A stretch of 64,000 nucleotides of DNA from Rhodobacteraceae bacterium D3-12. Lineage in GTDB: Bacteria; Pseudomonadota; Alphaproteobacteria; Rhodobacterales; Rhodobacteraceae. The stretch is from positions 496,001 through 560,000 of the forward strand of contig CP104793.1 of assembly GCA_025916135.1 (NCBI GenBank). The letters run 5' to 3'. A program made the position numbers and the translations under genes. Every line of letters begins with the position of its first letter. The first letter of the stretch is position 1. Positions 9,265 through 18,282 of this stretch are shown one piece after another. The notes under the pieces were generated by a model. That model was not told the origin of the DNA. It did not search any database and saw nothing but the letters and a program-made list of their open reading frames with translations.

Positions 9265-9765
9265 TTAGTCGGTCAGCTCACGCGGGACGGTGAAGTCGAG
9301 CACTTCGCCGGTGTGGAACCGGGCATCGGACCAGTCATCAATCGGCAGGTCAGTCACCAGCGTTGCGCCGGTGGGAAAATCATGAAACCGATCATGGTCG
9401 TGCGGCGCGGCGAGCATCCGGTCAGCGAAATTGGCGCAGCCGGGATTGTGGGTGATCATCAACACACAGCCGCCGGCCCCCTTGGCGTGCAGCGTATCGA
9501 GCAGCACATGGGTCGAGGCATGATAGAGCGCGTCGATGTATTGCACCGGCATCGCGCCGAGTTTGAGCCCGTCAAAGGTTTCGCGGGTGCGTTGCGACGG
9601 GGAGCAGAGCACCACATCGGGCAGAAACCCCTTGTTCGCCAGCCACAGGCCAAGCGCCACGGCAGAGCGGCGGCCGCGGGCATTGAGCGGGCGGTCGATA
9701 TCGTCCAGCGAGGGGTCATCCCAGCTCGATTTCGCGTGGCGCATCAGGATCAGGCGGCGGGTCAT
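9265..9765 (-). CDS. SixA-like histidine phosphatase
   Basis: The 166-residue histidine-phosphatase-superfamily protein begins LILMRHAKSSW, giving the RHxxS signature with catalytic His10. It contains LCSPSQRTRET and the second catalytic His in LMITHNPG. SixA relatives remove phosphate from phosphohistidine in phosphorelays, but small alphaproteobacterial members are poorly characterised. The start (9765) overlaps the stop of the upstream ferredoxin gene (ATGA), which supports this start over the longer frame to 9864. Confidence 0.9.
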   Translation of the reverse strand: MTRRLILMRHAKSSWDDPSLDDIDRPLNARGRRSAVALGLWLANKGFLPDVVLCSPSQRTRETFDGLKLGAMPVQYIDALYHASTHVLLDTLHAKGAGGCVLMITHNPGCANFADRMLAAPHDHDRFHDFPTGATLVTDLPIDDWSDARFHTGEVLDFTVPRELTD

Positions 9766-10369
9766 TGGAAGGCTTTCATGTGAAAGGCGGATTGCGCCTC
9801 TAGCCTGCCATAGTTTTGCGACACCGGGCAAGCGCGGCGCGCGATGCAGCCATTGTTCAGGCAATCCGCCCCCGCGGGCGACGCGATATGGCCACGGCAG
9901 GCGGGCACGTCATAGCCGTTTGGCCCGAGGGCATCGACAGGGCAGGCCGCGCGGCAGGGCGCGGTTGCGCAGGAGGTGCAGGGGGCGCTGCGGGCGCGGG
10001 CAGGGCGCGATGACCGGGCAGACGGACCGCGCCCCGGTAGCTGACCATCAGGCCGGCGCGGGCATGGACAAGCATTCCGACGGGCGAGGTGAACGCCTGC
10101 TTAGAGCGCAGCGCCCAGTCGAGGAACGCCGGATAGGGCGGGCCATCGGACGGGAAGATCGCGGTGCCGTCCCATGCCTGTGCAAGGGAGGTGATCACCC
10201 GTTTTGACCAGCGGTCGAGCGGGTCAGGCAAGCCGTCGCTATATTCCGGTTGGGCGGTGAAATGCGCCCAGAACCCCGGCTCGTTCGGGCCGAGCAACAA
10301 CAGCGTGTCAGGCCCGTCATGCAGCGCGCCGAACAGCGCCAGCGCGTGGGTTTCGGGCGCGGGCGTCAT
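9762..10369 (-). pseudogene. ferredoxin-like Fe-S protein, frameshifted
   Basis: The N-terminal two thirds (MTPAPETHALALFGALHDG..., from 10369) read in frame up to a proline-rich linker. The C-terminal third, in the next frame, carries the cysteine array PCTSCATAPCRAACPVDALG and a second set CLNNGCIARRACPVS, ending ...FHMKAFQ at 9762. Adding one G in the G run at 9981-9985 restores a single protein of about 202 residues. The spacing C-x2-C-x4-C-x3-CP suggests an Fe-S cluster of ferredoxin type. Both ends are intact four-base ATGA overlaps with neighbours, so the gene is probably functional and the indel a sequencing artefact. Confidence 0.8.
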
Positions 10370-11160
10370 TTGAGCCGGAAGGGGAGCGCGAGGCTCCACC
10401 CCAGCCGCGAGGGGCGGTCATCGCGCCATTGCAACCCGATCTCCATCGCGTCGTGCCCGGCGCGGGGCTGGGCGATATAGGTGCGAAACAGGCGGTCCCA
10501 GATCGACAGGGCAAAGCCATAGTTGCTGTCATGTTCCGAGCGATGCACCGAGTGATGGACGCGGTGCATATCGGGCGTGACCAGCACAAGCCGCAGGGGC
10601 CGGTCGAGCCACGCAGGCAGCGCCATATTGGCATGGTTGAACATCGCGGTGCCGTTGAGGATGATTTCAAACAGGATAATCGCCAGCGCGGCAGGGCCGA
10701 TGAGGTAGACCAGCCCGATTTTCAACAGCATCGACAGGGCGATTTCGACCGGGTGAAAGCGGATCGCGGTGGTCACGTCGATGTCGCGGTCGGCGTGGTG
10801 GACCCGGTGCAGGCGCCACAAAAGCGGCACCTTATGGGTGACAAGGTGCTGCGCCCAGATGGCGAAATCAAAGAACAGCACCGCAGCGGTGATTTCAACC
10901 CACGCGGGCCAATCGAGGTGATTGAGCAGCCCCCAGCCATTGGCCGCCGCATCGACCGCCGCGCCCACGGCCAAGAGCGGCAGGCCGAACGCCAGCGCCC
11001 TAAGCGCCAGCGTGTTGAGGATGGTGATGCCCCAATTCGTCAGCCAGCGGGTCTGGCGTGGTTGGGTGCGGGCGCGGCGGGGGGCCAGCGCCTCGATCAG
11101 CGCGAAAAGCGCGAACAGGCCGAGGAAGGTGGCGAGCCGGAGGGCGGTTTCATGTTCCAT
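10366..11160 (-). CDS. sterol desaturase / fatty acid hydroxylase family protein
   Basis: The 264-residue integral membrane di-iron protein of the fatty-acid-hydroxylase superfamily has the histidine boxes HLVTH (105-109), HRVHH (118-122) and HRVHH (199-203), with additional His in NHAN. About four to five hydrophobic segments surround them. Family members hydroxylate or desaturate lipids, using electrons from a redox partner. The next gene, overlapping by ATGA, encodes an Fe-S protein that could be that partner (inference). The substrate is unknown. Confidence 0.93.
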   Translation of the reverse strand: MEHETALRLATFLGLFALFALIEALAPRRARTQPRQTRWLTNWGITILNTLALRALAFGLPLLAVGAAVDAAANGWGLLNHLDWPAWVEITAAVLFFDFAIWAQHLVTHKVPLLWRLHRVHHADRDIDVTTAIRFHPVEIALSMLLKIGLVYLIGPAALAIILFEIILNGTAMFNHANMALPAWLDRPLRLVLVTPDMHRVHHSVHRSEHDSNYGFALSIWDRLFRTYIAQPRAGHDAMEIGLQWRDDRPSRLGWSLALPFRLK

Positions 11161-11218
11161 AGGGCGGACTATAGGCGCGCGCGCGCCAGAGCGGAATTGC
11201 CGATTGCGTGAGCGTTTG

Positions 11219-12085
11219 TCAGCGCTTCTGGCGGATCATCGAGCCCGCACCATGTTCGGTGAACAACTCAAGCAGCACGGCGTTGGGCGCGCGGCCATCA
11301 AGGATGATAACGGCGCGCACGCCGCCTTCGATTGCCTCAAGCGCGGTTTCGGTTTTCGGGATCATGCCGCCCGCGATGGTGCCATCGGCGATCAGATCAC
11401 GGATTTGTCCGGTTTCAAGATCGGTCAGAAGCGCGCCGGACTTGTCCTTGACCCCTTCGACATCGGTGAGGAGCAACAGGCGGTCGGCCTCGAGCGCCTT
11501 GGCGATGGCGCCGGCGACGGTGTCGCCGTTGATGTTGAATGTCTCGCCATTCTCGCCCGCGCCAAGGGGGGCGATGACGGGGATGATACCGGCGTCAAAC
11601 AGCGTGTGCAGAATGGCGGTATCAACCGTTTCGGGCGTGCCGACAAGGCCGAGCGCCGGGTCGGTCGCGGTGCAGGTGACGAGGTTTGCGTCCTTGCCCG
11701 AAAGGCCGACAGCGGTGCCGCCCTGAGCGCCGATGGCCTGCACGATCCATTTGTTAACGCGCCCCGAGAGGACCATTTCAACGACTTCGATGGTCGCCTC
11801 GTCGGTGACGCGCTTGCCATTAACGAATTCGGATTGGATGTCGAGACGGGCCAGCATGTCGTTGATCATCGGGCCGCCGCCATGGACGATCACCGGGTTG
11901 ACGCCGACCTGTCGCATGAGGACCACGTCGCGGGCGAATTGATCCATCGCTTCGTCCGAGCTCATGGCGTGACCGCCGAGCTTGATCACGATGATCGCGC
12001 CGGAGTAACGCTGAAGGTAAGGCAGGGCCTCGGAGAGGGTCCGGGCGGTGGCGATCCAATCGCGGTTCATGGTCTGTTTTCTCAT
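11219..12085 (-). CDS. argB: acetylglutamate kinase
   Basis: Phosphorylates N-acetyl-L-glutamate in arginine biosynthesis. The 288-residue amino-acid kinase has [30 protein letters not shown] and the substrate segment [13 protein letters not shown]. An N-terminal helix precedes the kinase core, as in arginine-inhibited hexameric enzymes. The start at 12085 ([10 protein letters not shown]) has AAGGA eight bases upstream. A second ATG lies five codons downstream at 12070. The longer frame to 12391 overlaps the divergent SDR gene and is not coding. Confidence 0.97.
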   Translation of the reverse strand: MRKQTMNRDWIATARTLSEALPYLQRYSGAIIVIKLGGHAMSSDEAMDQFARDVVLMRQVGVNPVIVHGGGPMINDMLARLDIQSEFVNGKRVTDEATIEVVEMVLSGRVNKWIVQAIGAQGGTAVGLSGKDANLVTCTATDPALGLVGTPETVDTAILHTLFDAGIIPVIAPLGAGENGETFNINGDTVAGAIAKALEADRLLLLTDVEGVKDKSGALLTDLETGQIRDLIADGTIAGGMIPKTETALEAIEGGVRAVIILDGRAPNAVLLELFTEHGAGSMIRQKR

Positions 12086-12238
12086 CGGTGCGGTCCTTGG
12101 GTGGCCTTGCTTAACGCGTTTTGGCGGTGCTGCAAAGGGTTGGCGATTGCGGCGACAGGAGAGGCTGTTAGACTGCGCTTGTGCAGGGCCCAAACGGGGG
12201 TGCATCCGGGGCCGATGCGGGCAAAAAAGGATCGCGAG

Positions 12239-12967
12239 ATGAGACAGAAAACCATGCTTCTGACCGGAGCGAGCCGAGGGATCGGCCATGCCACGGTGCG
12301 CCGGTTTAACCGCGAGGGATGGCGGGTGATCACCTGTTCGCGCCACGCCTTTCCCGAAGAATGCCCTTGGGGCGGCGGGCGAGACAACCACGTGCAGATC
12401 GACCTTGGCGATCCGGCGGATACGATCAACGCGGTCGGGTTGATCCAGGAGATGGTGGACGGAAAGCTGGATGCGCTGGTCAACAACGCCGGGATTTCGC
12501 CCAAGGGGCCGGAGGGCGAGCGGCTGAACACGCTGACTACGGATCTAATCGACTGGGGCAAGGTGTTTCACGTCAACTTCTTTTCCTCCGTCGTTCTGGC
12601 GCGGGGGCTAAAGGACGAATTGGCTGCGGCCAAAGGCGCGGTGGTCAATGTGACGTCGATCGCGGGCAATCAGGTGCACCCGTTTGCGGGCGCGGCCTAT
12701 GCCACGTCAAAGGCTGCGCTCAAGGCGCTGACCCGCGAGATGGCGCATGATTTCGGTCCGCTTGGCGTGCGCGTTAACGCGATCGCGCCGGGAGAGATTG
12801 AAACCGCGATCCTGTCGCCGGGTACTGACAAGATTGTCGAACAAATCCCGCTGCGCCGCCTTGGCCAGCCCGAGGAAGTGGCCGCGACGATCTTCTTCCT
12901 CTGCACCGACGCGAGCTCGTACATCTCCGGCACGGAGATCGAAATCAATGGCGGCCAGCATGTCTAG
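12239..12967 (+). CDS. SDR-family oxidoreductase
   Basis: The 242-residue classical short-chain dehydrogenase/reductase has TGASRGIG (9-16, NAD(P)-binding), VNNAGISP, Ser in NVTSIAG and the YATSK catalytic Tyr/Lys pair. The C-terminus has the usual [14 protein letters not shown]. The start at 12239 (MRQKTM) has AAGG at 12227-12230. The gene is divergent from argB. The substrate is not predictable. The very long open frame reaching upstream over argB is antisense noise. Confidence 0.92.
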   Translation: MRQKTMLLTGASRGIGHATVRRFNREGWRVITCSRHAFPEECPWGGGRDNHVQIDLGDPADTINAVGLIQEMVDGKLDALVNNAGISPKGPEGERLNTLTTDLIDWGKVFHVNFFSSVVLARGLKDELAAAKGAVVNVTSIAGNQVHPFAGAAYATSKAALKALTREMAHDFGPLGVRVNAIAPGEIETAILSPGTDKIVEQIPLRRLGQPEEVAATIFFLCTDASSYISGTEIEINGGQHV

Positions 12968-13076
12968 GCCGCGCCACCAATCCAATTGAGCGCTTCCGCG
13001 CGCGTTTATTCAGTTTGTGGCGAGATGACGAACCCTCGCCAGACGAGCGTGTTTGGCATGGGCGGGACGCTCCGCG

Positions 13077-13168
13077 GGAGGTATTTGAAAAACAGAAGAA
13101 GCAAAAGCGGGCGTTTTGGTCTTCTTCTGTTTGGAAAATACCTCGGGGGTGTGGGGGCTGGCCCCCAC
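13077..13168. repeat. GC-rich inverted repeat, copy 3 (convergent junction)
   Basis: Left arm AGGTATTTGAAAAACAGAAG (about 13079) and right arm CTTCTTCTGTTTGGAAAATA (about 13120) can pair. The right arm continues into ACCTCGGGGGTG and the perfect palindrome GTGGGGGCTGGCCCCCAC. The right arm is nearly identical to that of copy 1. It lies between the SDR (plus, ends 12967) and engB (minus, ends 13185), again a convergent junction. Confidence 0.8.
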
Positions 13169-13184
13169 TGCTTTGTGTGTTTGG

Positions 13185-13835
13185 TTAAACCAAGCCGGCG
13201 ATGATGGCGCGGAGCGATTCGATTCCGTCGCCTTTTTCCGAAGAGGTAAGCACCATTTCCGGGAAGGACGCCGGGTGTTTGGAGAGTTTTTCGCGCACCT
13301 GGTCGAGGATGCGGGCGCGATCGTTGGCTTTGACCTTGTCCGCTTTGGTCAGCACGCATTGGAAGGTCACGGCGGATTTGTCGAGCAGGGTCATGATCTC
13401 TTCATCGACCGGTTTTACGCCATGGCGGGCGTCGATCAGAACGAAAGCGCGGCGCAGGGATGGGCGGCCTGAGAGGTATTGTTTGAGCAGGCGTTGCCAC
13501 TTTTCGACCTTGGCCAGCGGCGCGTTGGCATAGCCATAGCCGGGCAGGTCGACGAGATAGTGTTCGGCGCCGAGTTCGAAGAAGTTGATTTCCTGTGTGC
13601 GCCCCGGCGTGTTGGAGGCGCGCGCCAGCCGGTTGTGGCCGGTGAGGGCATTGATCAGGGAGGATTTACCGACGTTGGAGCGTCCGGCAAAGCAGATTTC
13701 GATCCGGTCGGCGGGGGGCAGGCCGGACATGGCGACCACGCCTTTGACGAATTCGGCCCCGCCAGCGAAGAGTTTGCGTCCCTTTTCGCGGCTGAAATCA
13801 TCGGGTTCTTCGGCGAGGGGGAAGGGAAGTTGCAT
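13185..13835 (-). CDS. engB: ribosome biogenesis GTPase YihA/YsxC (EngB)
   Basis: A small TRAFAC GTPase needed for 50S subunit assembly. The 216 residues include the P-loop GRSNVGKSS (51-59), the switch-region TPGRTQ, DLPGYG (96-101, G3) and TKAD (163-166, G4). Length and motifs fit EngB. Its start overlaps the stop of the MOSC gene by one base (TGATG), so it is translated from the yidC-MOSC-engB message. Confidence 0.96.
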   Translation of the reverse strand: MQLPFPLAEEPDDFSREKGRKLFAGGAEFVKGVVAMSGLPPADRIEICFAGRSNVGKSSLINALTGHNRLARASNTPGRTQEINFFELGAEHYLVDLPGYGYANAPLAKVEKWQRLLKQYLSGRPSLRRAFVLIDARHGVKPVDEEIMTLLDKSAVTFQCVLTKADKVKANDRARILDQVREKLSKHPASFPEMVLTSSEKGDGIESLRAIIAGLV

Positions 13836-14593
13836 CAGGAGAGCACCTCGACCTGATCTTCGACGGTGATGGTGCCGGATTTGGTGACGGTTGCGTAGAC
13901 GCCCATTTCCTGATGGTTCCAGCCGTCGCGCAGCGCGCCGAGGGTGTTGGCGTCACGTTCGCCGGTGGCCGGGTTGGCTTCGGTCATGCGGCAGCGGGTG
14001 ATTTCGGCGTTGATATGGAATTCGGCCGCGCCGATGCGGATGTGGCGGTCGACCCAGTTTTTCTCTTCCCAGGCGTCGAGCCCGGCGATGAGCAGATTGC
14101 CACGCCAGCGCAGGGGCGAGATGTCTTGGCCGAGCTGTGCGCCGACCGCTGTGTTGCTGGCGAGGTTGATCAGCGAGATCGAGCCGCTTTTTACATCGGT
14201 CATGGCGTTGTCGGCCTTGATGATGGCGGTGGGCGCGGGGCGGTTTTCGGGGGTGAAGGCGGCGAACCAGGTGATCAGGCGCTGTTGATCCTCGGCGAGG
14301 TCGGGGTTGGCGGTGATCCCGGGTTTCGACGGGTGGGTCAGCGTGACCGTATTTGTGACCGCGTCGAACCGGCTTTCGATGGCTTGCAGGAGCGGCAGGG
14401 AGGCTCCGCGCGAGAAGTTACGGCAGGGGTGCCAACCGTCGGCTGTGTCACTGTCGAGTTTGGCCGCCGAATGGGCGACGGCCCATTGGCGATCAAACGG
14501 CAGGGCGCGGCCCACGTCCAGCTGCGCATTCACCAGAGCCTCGCGCCCATGCGCCTTGATCGGGTGGCGCCAGATCTGTGCGAGGCTCACCAT
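13835..14593 (-). CDS. MOSC domain-containing protein
   Basis: The 252-residue protein has an N-terminal beta-barrel-like segment (MVSLAQIWRHPIKAHG) and a C-terminal MOSC domain. The MOSC domain contains the conserved cysteine in EITRCRMTEANPATGE (about residue 203), followed by RDANTLGAL. MOSC domains bind the molybdenum cofactor or a persulfide sulfur. Some act in N-hydroxylated substrate reduction with redox partners, which are not visible here. It overlaps yidC by TAATG and engB by TGATG. Confidence 0.93.
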   Translation of the reverse strand: MVSLAQIWRHPIKAHGREALVNAQLDVGRALPFDRQWAVAHSAAKLDSDTADGWHPCRNFSRGASLPLLQAIESRFDAVTNTVTLTHPSKPGITANPDLAEDQQRLITWFAAFTPENRPAPTAIIKADNAMTDVKSGSISLINLASNTAVGAQLGQDISPLRWRGNLLIAGLDAWEEKNWVDRHIRIGAAEFHINAEITRCRMTEANPATGERDANTLGALRDGWNHQEMGVYATVTKSGTITVEDQVEVLS

Positions 14594-16422
14594 TAGTCCG
14601 ACTTACTGCGCGAGAAGCTGGAGCGGATATTGCCGAACACGTCCGGTTTATAGCCGTGGCTGCGCATGATCAGGTACTGCTGGGTGAAGGTGATGGTGTT
14701 GTTCGCAATCCAGTAGAGCACGAGGCCCGAGGCGAAGCTGCCCAGCATGAACATGAAGACCCAAGGCATCCATGCGAAGATCTGTTTCTGCACCGGATCG
14801 GTGGGCGCGGGGTTCAGTTTTTGCTGAATCCACATGGTGATGCCGAGCAGGATCGGCATGATGCCGAGGAAGATGATTGCAAGGATCGAGCCGCTTTCCG
14901 GACCGTCCCATGGCAGCAGGCCGAACAGGTTGAAGAGCGATGACGGGTCGGGGGCCGAGAGGTCATTGATCCAGCCGATCCAAGGCGCGTGACGCAGTTC
15001 GAGGGTGACGAAGATCACCTTGTAGAGCGAGAAGAAGATCGGGATTTGCAGGAGGATCGGCAGGCAGCCGGAGGCGGGGTTGACCTTTTCCCGCTTGTAG
15101 AGCGCCATCATTTCCTGCTGCATCTTCTGGCGGTCGTCGCCTGCGGCTTCCTTGAGCTTCTCCATCTGCGGCTGAAGCTCTTTCATTTTGGCCATGGAAG
15201 AATAGGATTTATAGGCCAGCGGGAAGAGGATGATCTTGATCACCACGGTGAGGGCGATGATCGCCCAGCCCATGTTGCCGATGAGGCCATTGAGCCAATG
15301 CAGCAGGGCGAACATCGGCTTGGTGAGGAAGAAGAACCAGCCCCAGTCGATGCTGTCGAGGAATTTCGGCACGGCGGCGTCGCCGCTGGCGTTTTCATAA
15401 CCGCGGATTGTGGCCCATTCCTTGGCCCCGGCAAACAGGCGCGAGGTCACGCTGACCGTGGCGCCGGGGGCGAGTTCACGGGTCTGCTGCACGGTTTCGG
15501 TTTGGTAGATATTGGTGCGCGCATCGTATTTGGCGACCGATTTGAAGGGTCCGGGCGCGGGGATGAGGGTGGTCATCCAGTAGTGATCGGTAAAGCCGAT
15601 CCAGCCGGTTTCCGTGACACGGGTGACTTCGGCGCGGGCCCCTTCGTTGGGGTTGATCGCAAAGTCGGTCATATCGGAATAGTCGATTTCCTGATATTCG
15701 CCATCGGACATGGCGACGACCCCTTCATGCAGGATGAAGAAGTTTTTCAGATCAGCCGGTTCGCCGTGCCGCGCCAGAACGCCGTAAGGGGCCAGAGAAA
15801 CGGTGCCTTCGGTGCTGTTGGTGACGGATTGTTCGATTGAAAACAGGTATTTATCATCGACAGAGATGGTGCGGCGGAAGGTCATCCCGGCGCCATTGTC
15901 CCACGCGAGGGTGACGGGTGCGCCGGGGGCGAGGGTGTCGCCGCTTTCAAGGGTCCAGAGCGTGTTCGAGCCAGGGACCGTTTCAACGGTGAGCCCCGCG
16001 CCGGGGGCCCAGCCAAACAGCGCGTAGTAAGCGTGTTCGTTGCCATAGGGCGACAGGAGCGTGACGATATCGGCGCCGGGCTCAAGCGTTTCGCGGTAAT
16101 CCTTGAGTGCGAGCGTGTCGATACGCCCGCCAAGCAGCGACAGCGTGCCTTTGACCGAGGGGGTGTCGATTGTCACGCGGGGCGCGCTGGCGAGGGCGGT
16201 GACGGTTTCGTTGGGCGCGACCTGCTGCGTGGTGGTGCCGCCGGCGGGGGCATCCGCGACCGGGGCGCCGGCGCCTGTTGTGGGCGTAACGGTGCCGTTC
16301 GCAGCGGTTGGAGGCACCTGATCAATAGGTTGCTCGGGTGGCGGGAACATTACCGACCAGCCGATGATCACCAGCATCGACAGGGCGACGGCAAGGATTA
16401 GGTTCTTGTTCTGATCGTCCAT
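14593..16422 (-). CDS. yidC: membrane protein insertase YidC
   Basis: Inserts and folds inner-membrane proteins, alone or with Sec. The 609-residue product starts MDDQNKNLILAVALSML, a hydrophobic first helix, and has a large periplasmic beta domain (about 60-360). The conserved five-helix core follows, with FPLAYKSYSSMAKM and the hairpin QPQMEKLKEAAGDDRQKMQQ, and the protein ends in a charged tail. The start at 16422 was chosen because the sequence begins with the family-typical MDDQNKN and a purine-rich site precedes it. The six-residue-longer ATG at 16440 is less likely. It is part of the rpmH-rnpA-yidD-yidC block. Confidence 0.97.
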   Translation of the reverse strand: MDDQNKNLILAVALSMLVIIGWSVMFPPPEQPIDQVPPTAANGTVTPTTGAGAPVADAPAGGTTTQQVAPNETVTALASAPRVTIDTPSVKGTLSLLGGRIDTLALKDYRETLEPGADIVTLLSPYGNEHAYYALFGWAPGAGLTVETVPGSNTLWTLESGDTLAPGAPVTLAWDNGAGMTFRRTISVDDKYLFSIEQSVTNSTEGTVSLAPYGVLARHGEPADLKNFFILHEGVVAMSDGEYQEIDYSDMTDFAINPNEGARAEVTRVTETGWIGFTDHYWMTTLIPAPGPFKSVAKYDARTNIYQTETVQQTRELAPGATVSVTSRLFAGAKEWATIRGYENASGDAAVPKFLDSIDWGWFFFLTKPMFALLHWLNGLIGNMGWAIIALTVVIKIILFPLAYKSYSSMAKMKELQPQMEKLKEAAGDDRQKMQQEMMALYKREKVNPASGCLPILLQIPIFFSLYKVIFVTLELRHAPWIGWINDLSAPDPSSLFNLFGLLPWDGPESGSILAIIFLGIMPILLGITMWIQQKLNPAPTDPVQKQIFAWMPWVFMFMLGSFASGLVLYWIANNTITFTQQYLIMRSHGYKPDVFGNIRSSFSRSKSD

Positions 16423-16611
16423 CTGGAAGCCCACACGCATTTTTGGAAGTGAGGGAGGTTCAACAGAGTAAGGGCGTGAAGGTCAAGCAGTTAATCGGCG
16501 AATGAGGCCATTTGCGCCGGTTTGTTCCGGCTTTTTATCCGAAATCAAACCGGCGCGGCTGGAGAGCGTGAGTTGTGCGGGGTGGCGCGCGTGTCGGGCG
16601 GGAACCCGTGC

Positions 16612-18159
16612 TTAGCCGGAGGTGCGCCCGATTGTCGGGGGCGGGGCCAGCTTGGCGCGGTGGTCTTCGAGCCATGTGAAGGTTTGCACAAGCGGCATGG
16701 GGCGGGCGATGCCATAGCCCTGTACATGGCGGCAGCCAAGCTGTGCCAACATGGTATGTTCCCCCGATGTTTCGACGCCTTCTGCCAATGTATCAAGGCC
16801 GAGACGTTCAGCCATGGAGAGAATCGCGGCGACCATGCGTTGTTGTTCGGGGTCGTCATCGACATGGGTGATAAAGCTGCGGTCGATCTTGATCCGTTCG
16901 ATGGCAAAGCGGCGGATCGCGGCAATGGAGGCGTTGCCGGTGCCGAAATCATCAAGGTCGATGCGGCAACCGAGTTCGGCCAGTTTGAAGATATTCTGGG
17001 TTGCGGTGTCTTCGGGCGCGCCGACGACGACCGTTTCCAGAATTTCGACAGTCAGCCGGTCAGCGGTGAGGTCGAAGCGATCAAGGTCCCAGCAGATTTT
17101 TTCCACCAGTTTCGGATTGCGCAGCTCTTCGCCGGTGAAGTTGACGGCAACGCGGGGCACGTCGAGTTCGGCGGCGTCCCAAGCATTGAGCGCCTGCAAC
17201 GCGCCGTAGAGGATAACCTCTCCCAAACGCTCCATCTGGCCGGATTGTTCGAGGACGGGCAGGAATTCGACGGCGGGGACGGTGCCGCGTTTGGGGTGTA
17301 TCCAGCGCGCGAGCGCCTCAAACCCGGTGATTTGGCCCGTGTCGGTGGAGACTTGCGGTTGGAACCACGGTTCAATCTCGCCGTTTTCGAGGGCGCGCAG
17401 GGCATCGTCGCGCAGGGTTTCGCGATTGGCGCGGGTTTTGCCCATCTCGCCAGAGAAGGCGCGGATGGCGGAGGGGCCATTGCGCCGTGCCTCATCCAAG
17501 GCGACGGCGGCGGCGTGGAGCATGCTGCGCGCTGTCCGGTTGGGGGCGCGATGCGACATGCAGAACCCGACAGAGGCGGAGATATAGACGGCGGAGCCGG
17601 AGATGAAGACCGGATCTTCGGCGGCGTCCTGAATGCGGGAGGCGAGTTGAATTGCGCCTTCGAGATCGAGGTTGGCGGTTGCATGCAGGGTGATTCCAAA
17701 GCTGCTGTCGCCGAGCCAGCCGAGGTGGTCACCATCACGCAGAACCCCGCGCAGCCGAGAGGCGCAATGATCGAGAACGCGTTCGGCGGCATCGACACCG
17801 AGCCGGTTTTGCAGCGCGTTCAGGTCTTCGATCTGAAGGATAAAGCAGGCGGATTTGAAGCCGCGTGTGTTGGCGCGGGCAAGGGTGTCTTCGAGGCGCG
17901 TTTCAAGGGTTTCGGCGAGGGGAAGCCCGGTGACGGAGTCGATCGGCTCTGCCCCGGGTCCGCCAAGCCGTTCGAAGCCACCGGCCAGCATCACCAGCAG
18001 AGGCACGCCGAGGGCGACGAGGAAAAGCGCCCCTTCGCCGCCGGTCCAATAGGCGCCGAGCACAATCGCGGGAAGGAAGGCGAGCACCTGTGGTCCGCTG
18101 AGCATACGGCGCAGAATTGCGCGAGCTGTTGAAAGAGGTATCAAATTGCGCCGGGCCAT
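16612..18159 (-). CDS. membrane GGDEF/EAL protein, probable c-di-GMP phosphodiesterase
   Basis: The 515 residues begin with two hydrophobic segments (about 24-40 and 43-60), followed by a GGDEF-like domain (75-240) and an EAL domain (about 250-505). The GGDEF signature site reads WLGDSSFG, so the active-site Glu is lost and cyclase activity is unlikely. The EAL domain keeps EALARW, the metal-binding Asn in VNFTGEEL, EILET, DLDDFGTG, KIDRSF, EGVET and QGYGIARP. It should therefore hydrolyse c-di-GMP. It lies between ttcA and yidC. Confidence 0.92.
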   Translation of the reverse strand: MARRNLIPLSTARAILRRMLSGPQVLAFLPAIVLGAYWTGGEGALFLVALGVPLLVMLAGGFERLGGPGAEPIDSVTGLPLAETLETRLEDTLARANTRGFKSACFILQIEDLNALQNRLGVDAAERVLDHCASRLRGVLRDGDHLGWLGDSSFGITLHATANLDLEGAIQLASRIQDAAEDPVFISGSAVYISASVGFCMSHRAPNRTARSMLHAAAVALDEARRNGPSAIRAFSGEMGKTRANRETLRDDALRALENGEIEPWFQPQVSTDTGQITGFEALARWIHPKRGTVPAVEFLPVLEQSGQMERLGEVILYGALQALNAWDAAELDVPRVAVNFTGEELRNPKLVEKICWDLDRFDLTADRLTVEILETVVVGAPEDTATQNIFKLAELGCRIDLDDFGTGNASIAAIRRFAIERIKIDRSFITHVDDDPEQQRMVAAILSMAERLGLDTLAEGVETSGEHTMLAQLGCRHVQGYGIARPMPLVQTFTWLEDHRAKLAPPPTIGRTSG

Positions 18160-18282
18160 TGCTGCCCTCCTATATCCAATATGGGATCAACCTAGGACTG
18201 CATACTGAACAGGACTTTAACGCCCCACCCATCCGGTGCAGATTTTCCCTAAAATTGTAATCGAACCCCTTGGGCCCGATGT

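Noticed and set aside
10922-12238. Long open frame on the plus strand in front of the SDR gene
   Set aside because: It lies antisense to argB and part of the sterol-desaturase gene. The real SDR motif begins after the ATG at 12239 and the upstream residues show no domain.
16522-18132. 536-codon plus-strand open frame over the GGDEF/EAL gene
   Set aside because: Antisense shadow. The minus strand has intact EAL motifs and the expected length.
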